A stretch of 64,000 nucleotides of DNA from Daucus carota subsp. sativus (lineage: Eukaryota > Streptophyta > Magnoliopsida > Apiales > Apiaceae): NCBI RefSeq assembly GCF_001625215.2, contig NC_030386.2, positions 39,402,796 through 39,466,795 on the forward strand, in the 5' to 3' direction. This document shows, in pieces, positions 1 to 10,156 of the stretch. Made by a program: the position numbers and the translations under genes. Positions within the stretch are counted from its first letter, which is position 1; the number at the start of each line of letters is the position of its first letter. The notes beneath the pieces were generated by a model, which was not told the origin of the DNA, searched no databases, and saw only the letters and a program-made list of their open reading frames with translations.

Positions 1-2449
1 GGTGATTATGGGGCAGGGGGAGTACAAAGCTGAAAAATCGATAATGAGCTAATGACCTGGAAAGCGCCTTTACTGGCCTCAAGATCACCCAAAAGAAAGT
101 TTAGTCCCTTTCCTTTGTAGAGAACAGCAACATCATTATAATTTTTCTTGAAATCATCAAACTTGTCTGTACTGAAGTTCAAAAATAGCATTGCCTGCAG
201 CACAAAAAATGAAATTTTAAGTGAACTCTGCAATTAAGAAAACAACAAACCTCAAGATGTAACAAGTTAAACACATATGTACATAGATGTATTCACATAT
301 GTGCATGGGCTCTTGTGTGTGGCTTCGCATTTTTACCAGTTTCTCTTCTTAAGAGATTAAATAAGCATCCCCCAACTAGTTTGGCAGAAGCAGGCAACTA
401 GGTTTCATATCCATAAACCAATATTACCATATACATTACTCTTAGTGTTGAAGTATATATCCAAATGTCCGTGTGCTGTTTTACCTAAATTTTGTCCCAA
501 GATAGGAAGGTGCAAAGACTAAAGATTGCAAAACTTTATGTCATCTTACTGCAGAAAGCTGAAAATGGATGTACCTTGGCATCAGGGCTGTCAAAGAATT
601 TGACGAGGAATGGATGGTTACTTGGGTCTTGGTTGAAAAGAGTCACAGTGGGCACACCACTTTCTGCGATAAACTTCTCCATAGCATCAACATGGAAATC
701 CTGCAAGCTCAAAAGTAACGATTAGTTTTAAGAATGGGATTATACAGCTTTTATAAGTCTTCAAATTTAAGGGATTAGTGTAAAACCTGAGAATCAACAA
801 AGAGTTCATCAAATGGCTTGAGCAACCTAAGTGTTGGTTTGCTGATTGAGGAATCACCCTTGGGAATGAATTTGGCATCCACAGTGTGACCAAAGTCATA
901 GTCAGAACGCAATTTCTCAGCTAGCGCAGTGAAGTTTTCAAATTCCTCACCTGACAGGACCGGAAACAGCCCAATCTAGAACAAAACGCTCGCTTCAATT
1001 ATACCAGAATAACAGGGATGAATCAAATAAAGATAAAGATAATAACCACGAGGAGCGCTTACAAGGGTGATCTTTTTTTCATCGATAAGACTGCTGGCAT
1101 CTTCAGCAGATTTGATCTCGGCAGAGGCAGGTCCCACTTGTTTCTTCAAATAAGAAACTATGCCTTCAGCTTCACGAGGACCCTTGTATTCTTGTGACAG
1201 TTTCCCTCCATTTCTTAAAATCTTAAGAGTGGGGAAACCTTGAACACCGAATTGAGTTGCAAGCTCCTTGTTTGCTTCCTCATTTGCATCAACTTTTGCT
1301 AGAACGATCGCAGGGTCATGACTGCTCAACACTGATGCAGCTTTCTCATACTACAAATCAAACAAAAACATCAGGCAAATCATCACAAAACGTATTACAT
1401 AAATAAAAGGTGACTGCCCTTCATTCAAGATTCGAAATCATACCTCCGGGGCAAGACTTTTACAATGTCCACACCTGTAATTAAGAGAGAAAACATCAAG
1501 ATTTAACATTAATATGATTGTCAAACATAGCAGATGTTGAATCTAATCTCAACTGAACAAACCTGGTGATCAAGTGATAGTTAAAAGCAAAGTGAAAATA
1601 TAATTAAGCTGAACAAGATTTATTAGCCTACATCTCATTTATTAACCCCAAGTATTCAAAGACCAAGTAACTGAAGCTTTATCAATTAATAACAGTCGTT
1701 TTCCAAAAACAATTTTTAAATCACATCTGACCATTCTCTTAAAAAGAATTATTTACCCAAACAAAAAAAAACATAATCAAATACAACCAGCTATCTACAT
1801 AATTCTACCTAACTTTTTAGTAGTTAGTAGTACTGTATGAATTTTGAGATATCAATGGGCCCGACTAAAGGGTGTAAAAGAAAAATATATATGTTAAATT
1901 TTATTTTTTTAAAAAGGAAAAACCACATGTTCCAAAACAATTTTTTCTAAAATATCAATAAAAAAATCCAGATCTATAAACAATTAACAAATGCAAAAAA
2001 AAAAAAAACCTCGACATTAAACACACCATCATGCTATCAAAACACAATCACATAAATCACATAATTCCTCGGATTCTGGATTCGACTATAATCAAGATTA
2101 TAAGCTTTTATTCAAGAACAGAGATTGCATAAATCACATAATTCATCGGATTCTGGATTCGACTCTCGCTCATAATCAAGATTATAAGCTTTTATTCAAG
2201 AACAGATCTAAATAATCAAAACTAACAAAAATCAAACACAAGAAAAACTCACCAAGGAGCGTAGAATTCCACAACGATAAACTCATGCTTCCCGACAATC
2301 TCGCTGAAATTGGAATGATCCAGAGTCAACACATGGTCAACCACGCTCTCCTTGCTCTCCTCCTCGGCCGAGCAAATCGATCCGCTCAATAAAGCCAGGC
2401 TCATCAGCACTACAAAGCCGCTTATCACAACCCTAGACCTAGCCGCCAT
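1..2449 (-). CDS. PDIL1: Protein disulfide isomerase (PDI-like 1), 5' part; runs off left edge
   Basis: ER-lumen oxidoreductase that forms and shuffles disulfides in secretory proteins. Visible exons on the minus strand: 2449-2253, 1474-1444, 1350-1063, 975-787, 700-575 and 194-57. All have GT..AG borders and together give 323 codons; 56-1 is intron. Seen: a hydrophobic signal peptide in the first ~28 residues, then a thioredoxin a domain with the redox motif WCGHCK at about residues 66-71, split by intron 1 inside the W codon (TG|G). The b domain and the beginning of b' follow. Family members are about 500 residues with a second CGHC motif and a C-terminal KDEL-type signal; these would lie left of position 1. 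The ATG at 2449 is the only one that precedes the signal peptide. A (CA)n run lies in the 5' UTR (about 2477-2500). The family is certain; the exact paralogue (PDIL1-1 or 1-2 type) is not. Confidence 0.95.
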
Positions 2450-2551
2450 TGCTGCAAGAACTCAAGAACACACCGTGAGTGTGTGTGTTTGTGTGTGTGT
2501 TGAAGAGGAAGAGAAGTCTGTGTTCACGGGTCTGAAAGACGAGGATGTTTT

Positions 2552-2557
2552 CTTATA
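2552..2557 (-). promoter_or_regulatory. Probable TATA box of the PDI gene
   Basis: TATAAG read on the minus strand, about 105 bases upstream of the PDI start codon. It is followed by a CA/CT-rich leader, which is a usual plant core-promoter arrangement. Inferred from position only. Confidence 0.45.
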
Positions 2558-2589
2558 GGGGGAGATGTGGGATGGCGTGTCATGAGGAG

Positions 2590-2611
2590 TGACGTGGCGG
2601 GCGGTTACTGG
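2590..2611 (-). promoter_or_regulatory. UPRE/ERSE-like ER-stress element upstream of PDI
   Basis: 2590-2597 on the plus strand reads TGACGTGG, which matches the TGACGTGR unfolded-protein-response element bound by ER-stress bZIP factors. On the minus strand, 2611-2593 reads CCAGT, ten bases, then CACG. That is one mismatch from the ERSE consensus CCAAT-N10-CACG. The two overlap and lie about 35-55 bases upstream of the TATA-like box. PDI genes are classic ER-stress targets, so the match fits the gene, but binding is inferred. Confidence 0.5.
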
Positions 2612-3399
2612 CTGGGCCAGCACATGAGTTAGGATTTTGTAACGTTCGGAGGGTAGTTTGGTAATTTCGTGTGGTGTAGTTTAATTAGGGGTTTATCTCG
2701 GGTTTTAAATGAAATTATTAGGTTTATTTATGAATTTAATACGTTTCGACCCGTGTTTAAAACCAAAAATTTATCAATTTTGATTTAATAAAAAATTTTA
2801 GGTAATAAAAAATTTAAAACAAATTATTAATATTGAATATTTTTTTTAAAAATATCTGAGCATATAGATTGGTCTCTTTTTTATTTTTTATAATTAATTT
2901 TGATTTTTATAACGGAAATCATTTCCTAAACGTGTGAGCGAGGAATTGTCATAACAATTCAAAATTATATTTATATCAAAGATATTTAAGTATTAAAATT
3001 AAAATGTACTTAAAGTGGAAATTGATTTTGAAGTGTATTTATTTATATAGAAGTAGTCCAAGACTCCAAGATCTAGAACATGGGTGATATGTTAAAATTT
3101 AGAATTTTGTAGAGAGACGTGAATTGAAATGGCTTGATGTTGACTGTCCTTATTTTTGTAGTATAAATAAATAAATAAAATAAGAATTAAGAATTCTGCA
3201 AAACTAAAAGCTGGGGCCCTCTAGTTTGGTTTATGATTCTCTCTTGTAACCTCCCTATTCTGATATTTTTTAATCTAGGTTGTAAATCGTCTATGCCGAA
3301 AATGACTTCGGTTACGTACGAAGTCATTGAAACCGGATCCCAATTCCCCGCGAATGCAATATTTGACTTTCATTCGAAATTTTATAAATATTGATTTTT
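2612..3399. other. Intergenic AT-rich DNA upstream of PDI
   Basis: No convincing ORF, RNA gene or element boundary seen. The DNA is AT-rich with scattered short A/T runs. Confidence 0.6.
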
Positions 3400-3640
3400 G
3401 GGAAATCTATAAAACTACCTACCTTTTCTTTTATTGTTTTCAAAAATACTACCTTCCAGAATTATTTTTAAAAATACCTTTTCATAAAAAAAAAATTCAA
3501 AAATACTGTTTGCAACTTTTGCAACTTCATCTGCAACTCCAGGCGGCGCCAGCCGTGTTGCAACCTGATTTCAAGTTCCAGTTTTCAAATATCATTTTCG
3601 ACCTCATTTTCGGAATCGATATATATATATATATATATAT

Positions 3641-4357
3641 AGAGAGTCTTACTCTAATAGAAACCTCCTTATTCTAGAAACTAAAAACCAAGCTGGAATA
3701 TCACTAAATCCTAAAGAAAATATCACTAAATTCATAAACAACCCCATCTCCATCTCCATCTTCACCAACCCCACCTTCATCTTCACCAACCCCACCTCCA
3801 CATCCGCCACTGCCACCACCTTCGTCGTCGCCTCTTCCATAACCACCACCACCTCATTGCCGCCCGCCCCCTCCATATCCACCACCTCCATCTCCACCTC
3901 CATTATTTCTCTAACAACACAATTTCCACCTCCATCTTCACCATCCCCATCTTGGTTGCTACTTCAACCTCCTTCAGCCCTGTTCATACTTCTTTCTCCA
4001 CCTCGGCTCAACTTCAAAACGTGGCGGAGCCGCCACTATTCCGGCAACGCTCTAACCCCCTACTTCAAGCCGCCCAAACCTCCGCTACAATCATCCTTCC
4101 TCCATCTCCACCTTCACCTCCACCATCTCCACCACCGTCACCATCATCTGAATCGAAAACGTGAACAGATCTGGAGATTCAGAGCAGTTTATGTAACAAA
4201 TCTAGAGATTCTGGGCTGTTTCTGCAAGTTTTCACTAATTCTTACAACGCATATCACTAAATCCTAAAGAGAATATCACTAAATAGTACTGAGAATATCA
4301 CTAACTTGTATTGATTTCTAGTTTTCATTTTAAGAGTGGTTTCTATTTGATCATGAG

Positions 4358-4359
<2 letters not shown>
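3641..4359. mobile_element. Nested insertion X inside (TA)n, pyrimidine-rich core
   Basis: About 720 bp bounded on both sides by (TA)n. The ends are weakly inverted: CTAATAGAAACC near 3655 against CAAATAGAAACC read on the minus strand near 4340. ATATCACTAA occurs about five times near the two ends in direct orientation (about 3697-3733 and 4251-4305). The core, roughly 3738-4150, is strongly strand-asymmetric (C and T with CCA/TCC triplets on the plus strand) and so gives long proline/serine-rich open frames. I see no reason to call these genes, though a captured exon piece is possible. Confidence 0.5.

Positions 4360-4413
<54 letters not shown>
4360..4413. repeat. (TA)n microsatellite
   Basis: About 54 bases of TA dinucleotide separating the two nested insertions of the 3.4-7.8 kb block. 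Confidence 0.9.
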
Positions 4414-4417
<4 letters not shown>

Positions 4418-7039
4418 CGAGTTCTAGGGAGACTCTTCGTATTGAGAGACCTAAGAGACTCCATCTGGACCATCCGTTAGTTAGTATTTTTATACTATCT
4501 TGAATACATCTCACAATGGCAATACGGTAATTATTCGTATTAATGGAGGCAATATTTTATATTTCAAATCTCTCTTAGCTGTGTATTTATGGAAGCTATT
4601 AATATGCTTTTATGTAGCGATTTAATGATCTTTTCTGATTCGGAAAGAATATTTTGTGCATTTTTGTATAGATTGAATAATCTTCTTATTTTTGGAAATG
4701 AGATATTGTGCTCTTATTTTTGAGATTGAATTATCTTTTCAGATTTGGAAAGAATATATTTACTCAATACTATAGCTTGGATCACTTTATATAGCAAACA
4801 TGATAATATTAAAAATTAATAGAACACTTGCCAGAATAATATTAAAAGCACTCATATAAATTTCTTAAAGAACACTCATATAAATTTGTATTTGTCCTAG
4901 AAGATTATGTTATTTTCAAGAACACCTTAAGGAATCTTCTAATCAAATCTTGCCATCTTCAACCATCTTAATAAAACAAGATTTTTGAACGCGGAATTCT
5001 TTATCGCCCGTCTCAGGAACACCTTTACGAATCTTATGAAAATAATTAGTAGTGTAATATAAAAAAGGTATTAATTAGTGAGTAAAATATACTATAACGG
5101 TAACGAACGAATGAGATTTTCTACTTTAAATCAATAATACAGGATATTTTGCTGATACTACAAGTAGAACCTTATTGATATTATTATAATTTTTATTTTA
5201 ATATTAAAAAAAATTATTCTTATCAGTGACATGAACACGTTATAAAATTTTCATATAAATAAAAACGTTAAATCTTTAATAGAAACTTTTAAAAACTCTT
5301 TTCACCTTCCCGAAAACTCCAGATAAATTTTCTCACATTTTTAATAATAATAAATTTATGAAACATTAGTTTGAATCTCTATTGAAATATTTATTTATTT
5401 ATATTTTTTAACATCAATATCTAAAATTTTATAAAAATATTGACAACTTTTAATTGATGGTAAAAGACATTGTTGATTTTATTATGTATTGAAAATTATT
5501 AAAACTAGGAATTAAACTTAAATTAAACAAAAAAATTTAATTCACAACACTGCCTTCAAGAACACATTAAGGAATCTCTCAATAATATCTTCCCACCTTT
5601 CAACCACTTTTCTATTTTATTAAAAATAATACAAGAGATTTAATCATGAAATTTTCATCATGTGTTCAAGGAACACCTTGAAAAATCTTGTAAAATTAAA
5701 TTAATAATTTGATATGAAAAAAGTATAAATTAGTAAATAAAATATGGTAATAAATACAAGAGGTTTTGCAAATATTACTAGTAGAACTTTGTTGGTATCA
5801 TTGTAATTTTAATTTTTTTAAATAATAATATGTAATTGTTCTTATTACCTTCACCAACAATTTATAGAATATTTCGTATAAATATTTATGAGCAATACAA
5901 ATGTTGCTAGATCTCTTATTAGAACCTTAGTATTTGAGAACTCCATAATGAATCTCCATATTAATCACCTTAAAGAATCTCCTTAATGTAATTTTTTTTA
6001 AAAAAAACACGTATTTTTATTATATGACTACGTAACATCTTAAAGAATCTCTAAAAAAATATTTTATAATAAGATTCGTTTAAGTGTTTCACTCGCCTTA
6101 TGAGAATATTTTATAATTGTGACTACTTCACATAATAATATTTAATAATGTGGATTTAAAATTTAAGATTCTCTTAGGTGTTTCGCTATGTATCTTTATT
6201 ATAACAAATAAAAGAAGGACAATTAAATTAAAATATCAATATTTTATATTTTATATAATTTTTGTACGATACAATATATATTATGGTATATTTTAGATAA
6301 ATTTAACTTGCATATTACATTATTAATCGTTTTGATATAAAATTTATGTATTTTTCCGATCAATATTATTATTTTTCAGTTTTATACTTTTTTTTTATAT
6401 TTCTTTACATTTTCACTTATCTTATAAAAGACTTATTTTGGTGTTCAACCGTAAAAATTCATTTAAATATTATAGTATAAGCCTTAAAAAAAATTGTAGT
6501 ACAATATTCAATTATGGGTCTACTTATGAACTCAACGGAGAACATTAATCGGAACACTAATACTCTCTTTGGTGTAACTTACAGAGACATATTTTGGATT
6601 CAATGACCATCTTAAGAACACGATCACTTAACTGAACAATTTAACTTTAGTCATGTCGCATCAACTTATTAGAAAATGGAACTGAAACAAATTATAAGGT
6701 AAGTAATCAATGACATTAATGAAGATATAAACTTTGTTAAGAAAATGATATATCCAAAATCTAAACCACTTAAAGATGGTAACGTATGTTATGCAGACAA
6801 GATTTATTGCAATCTTGTTAAATATGGTAATAGAAGATTTGTGTTTAATGTGTATGTAGAAATTGTATTATTTTCATTCCACATACTATCCTTATACTGT
6901 AAATCATGTATTAATTACCAAATACTTGTTCATATTCATGACCACAAGATTGAATAATATCCGACGGTTAGATATATGGTCTCTCGGGATATATGGTCTC
7001 TCGGGTCTCTCCCTGAGCACCGGTCTCTTTTGAACCTCC

Positions 7040-7042
<3 letters not shown>
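4414..7042. mobile_element. Nested insertion Y inside (TA)n, non-coding, with internal duplication
   Basis: About 2.6 kb of very AT-rich DNA bounded by (TA)n on both sides. The left end begins GGGTCGAGTTCTAGGGAGAC. The right end read inward on the minus strand begins GGGGGAGGTTCAAAAGAGAC, so the ends are degenerate inverted repeats, with several further AGAGAC(C/T) motifs near both termini. Inside, a unit beginning TTCAAGAACAC at about 4916 recurs, diverged but collinear for roughly 380 bases, from about 5547. No coding capacity is visible; the best ORF (70 codons near 6745) has no family features. Confidence 0.5.

Positions 7043-7092
<50 letters not shown>
7043..7092. repeat. (TA)n microsatellite
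   Basis: About 50 bases of TA dinucleotide at the right junction of insertion Y with the right arm of the split Mutator-like element. Confidence 0.9.
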
Positions 7093-7095
<3 letters not shown>

Positions 7096-7776
7096 TCCGA
7101 AAATGAGGTCGAAAATGACATTTGAAAACTGGAACTTGAAATCAGGATTTGTAATTGCATATATGGTTACATATGGTTGTATTCAGTTGCATATGGTTGC
7201 ATTCAGTTGATTCTATTGTAATCTAATGGCCCCGCCAGGGGCACACCATACATCTGTTGTTACTTACAGTTTTCAGTTGCATTTAGTTGCAACTGAGGTT
7301 GCAAAAGTTGCAACTGCAGTTGCAACCTCATTTGCAACTTTTGCAACCTCATTTACAACTATATATAGTTTTCAGTTGCATTTAGTTGCAACTGAGGTTG
7401 CAAATGAAGTTGCAACTGCAGTTGCAACTTCATTTGCAACCTCATTTGCAACTTTTGCAACCTCATTTGCAACTTTTGCAACTTACAGTTTTCAGTTGAA
7501 CTAGTTGCAATTGCAGTTGCAACAGTTGCACCTTTCCATTTTTATTTGCAACTTTTGCAACCTCATTTGCAACTTTTGCAAACTCATTTGCAACTTTTGC
7601 AACCTCATTTGCAACTTTTACGGCTACGCCGCCCAAGGTTGCAAATGAGGTTGCAAAAGTTGCAAATCGTATTTTTGAATTTTTTTTTTATGAAAAGGTA
7701 TTTTTAAAAACAATGAAAAAGATGGTAGTATTTTAAAAAAAATAAGTTTACAGATGGGTATTTTTAAAAAGATCCC

Positions 7777-10156
7777 TAGATTTTTTTTGCAGCTTGTGTT
7801 CTGTGGAGGGTAAACAGGATAGAACGGAAATTTATAATCAAATCGGAGGGAATTCGGCTAGCAATAATTAGATTCGCAGATGGTAGATCAAACATCCAAG
7901 CAAAATGTAAGGAGATTTTAATAAATTTTATATAATTTATGCATTTTAATAGATTATATTTAATTTTATACGGATTCTTAATAAAAATATCACAGAATCG
8001 GTTAAAATGCACCAATCATATTTTAATGAATTTTAAATAATTACAATCAAATACCATCTTATTTTAAAATTTAATTTAAAATCTTATTGAATATCACCAA
8101 AATTTATAATATAATTTAAAATTTGATTAAATATCCATATTTTTGAAATATAGAGTTGAATATTCTAAAAATTCATAAATTAGAAAAAATTCTTTTGAAA
8201 TTTCAATTGAATACACCAGCTCGGTCACAGACAAGTGTTTGTATATCTTGGAGATGTGTGAGGGTAGAAGAATGAAAAAAGGTTGGAGTACAATTTAAGC
8301 TCACAGAACTTGAATGTTCCGGTTTTCAACGTGAATCCAAAAAGCGGGATTTCGATTCTGGGTGAGTGTTAAAATATAATCTAAAATTTAGGTTTTTTAA
8401 ATATTTTAAGATCTTAGATGAACTTGTTCTCAGCATTGTTGCCCTCCATGTTGGACATCTGATCTTAAAGTTGTGGTTTTGCTTTTAAATTTCGAGGTTG
8501 GAGATCATTTAAGGAAGGAGGAGGATGGTTTGAGCAAGGAACCAGTGATCGGATCAGGTTGCTCAAGCTCTGCGGACCATGTTGTTTAACCACTTGTCTT
8601 GAGTGGCGGTGATACGGAATCTTTGTCTTGTTGGCTGGATGCCTTCCGAATGCAAGGCAAGCAATCAGTGTGCTGGCAATTGTCCCGAATTTTGATCGGA
8701 CTAACTTGTACCAAAGAATGAGCTTCACTTACGGAATTGATCAATTCACAGACAAATCTTAAACTATACTGAATGTCGTGGTTGAGATCCAAGTAAAATG
8801 CAGTGCCATGAGGCAATTGGTTACTGTCAGCAGAAGCGTGGCGCGCCCTTTTAAATCTTGCATTCGGATATCAGGCAGCTAAATATGCGTCTTTGCTGCA
8901 TAATCTGACAGCATCGATGAAAGGTTTCTGCATTTATATATACTACATTATCTGATTTTAGTTTTTGCAGATGGTTTGAAACTGCAGAGTAGAAGTGTTA
9001 AATAGGTTTGCTTTGTGATTTGGCTCATTGGCTGGAGGATTTCATGCTAACAGTCATGCAGGCATGTGTTTGTACGTTATAAGGGCGGTCCTTAAGTTCA
9101 CGGGGCCTAGTCAACACAGGGATTGTGCGCCTATAGCCAGGGTCATCCCGAGAATTAAATAATGAACATAGTACTAGAAACCAACTGTCCAGCTGCCTAA
9201 CTATGACAAATTGGAACATCACATCCCAAACAAACAAAAAACTGCATCTTAATCTAAACCAGGCTGTTAGTATTATATTGTGTAATATGAATCCTGATCC
9301 CACTAATCCTTGTTTTAAGTATGTTCTACTTCAGTATAATACTGCTATTGGATATGATTCCAAAGTTACATGGGAAGCATCATATTGTATACAAAATCAT
9401 CACATCAACACTATCATTCGTAGATAGAACACCGCCAGCACCACACGAAACATGGCCATAAACAATGAGACCATTAGCGGTAGTAAATCTTGAATACCGA
9501 CTGATTTCGGGCCATAAATGACCTTTTTAGCGGTTGGTTATAGCCCTGTTTCTTGTAGTGGGGCGTAGGCTCAAATTAATATATGTAATTCTAATTTAAA
9601 AAAATATAAACAAACCACATTTTACGGTGCATTTTAAAGATGCACATCTCCATGTCAAGATATCGAGAACTTGAAAATCAATAAGACATGTGCGTGAATA
9701 TTTAAATTTATGTAATTGGACGAATATATAATTTTGAATAGTTGGTGGGCATGTCACAGATCATAAGCTTCCCGGGAAAACTGAAAGCTTCTACTAATAA
9801 ACAATCATCGTCATCATACCACATTCTTCTTTTGAAAACGACATTGCAATCCTGTTTGATTTCTTGTTGTTCTTTAAGTACTGTCATTCTGTTCTCTTTT
9901 GCTTTCATAAAATACCCAGTTCATTACTTGCTTCTCCTTTACAACTCTCTTGTTCATCCAACATCACCTTTATTTATGGTATTAATTTACAGAATATTAT
10001 ATGTTCTCATAATTTCTTAGACATCTCCGCCCATTTAAATCTCTCTATATATTAGCTTTTGTTGTTGCCTTGTAGTTGTTGGGTTAATATTTTGTGCTTC
10101 TTCTGCATAAGCACACATAAATATATTGAGAGATCAGAGTAGATTTGTTTGCGAAT
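7777..10156. other. Intergenic region upstream of FAAH, with an unidentified relic and a CACTA terminus
   Basis: 7777-8250 is AT-rich and featureless. About 8420-8900 is of more balanced composition and holds two overlapping minus-strand open frames (8465-8728 and 8586-8816) that look like a decayed exon; I do not recognise the protein. 9551-9560 is a CACTA-type terminus, annotated separately. The region 10046-10053 (TATATATT), about 110 bases before the FAAH ATG, may serve as TATA box. Confidence 0.5.
9470..9560 (-). mobile_element. CACTA-type transposon terminus (fragment)
   Basis: Read on the minus strand from 9560, the sequence begins CACTACAAGAAACAGGGC, the typical terminus of plant CACTA (En/Spm) elements. 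AGCGGT motifs recur inward (about 9474 and 9531), like subterminal repeats. I could not find a matching opposite end, so this is a truncated copy or a terminus whose partner has decayed. Confidence 0.5.

Larger units (their letters stand above)
3400..7776. mobile_element. Mutator-like element split by two nested insertions
   Basis: The outer element is in two arms, 3400-3640 and 7092-7776. The arms match, end to end and in order, an unsplit copy of the same family at 57100-57944 (read in reverse). Termini are GGGAAATCT on the left and AGATCCC on the right. The first and last ~170 bases form an imperfect inverted repeat containing AAAAATAC blocks, GCAACTTTTGCAAC repeats and a GGCGGCG-CAGCCGT core. 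The flanking 9-mers TTGATTTTT (3391-3399) and TAGATTTTT (7777-7785) agree at 8 of 9 positions, which fits a 9-bp Mutator-type target duplication. The middle of the family is a palindrome around a (TA)n tract, and both insertions sit in that tract. No transposase is seen, so the element is non-autonomous. Confidence 0.75.

Noticed and set aside
1-233. Minus-strand frame reading through 57 to the window edge as coding
   Set aside because: The conserved PDI sequence stops at 57 where a GT donor lies (CCAG|GTCATT); the read-through residues do not resemble PDI.
3649-4267. Overlapping proline/serine-rich open frames on both strands
   Set aside because: They arise from a low-complexity CCA/TCC-rich tract in a nested insertion; no start context, domain or splice structure supports a gene.
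7226-7620. Regular GCAACTTTTGCAACC repeats that look array-like
   Set aside because: Not a CRISPR array: there are no unique spacers of fixed length, the repeats occur in both orientations, and the host is a plant genome. They are the interior of a Mutator-like element.
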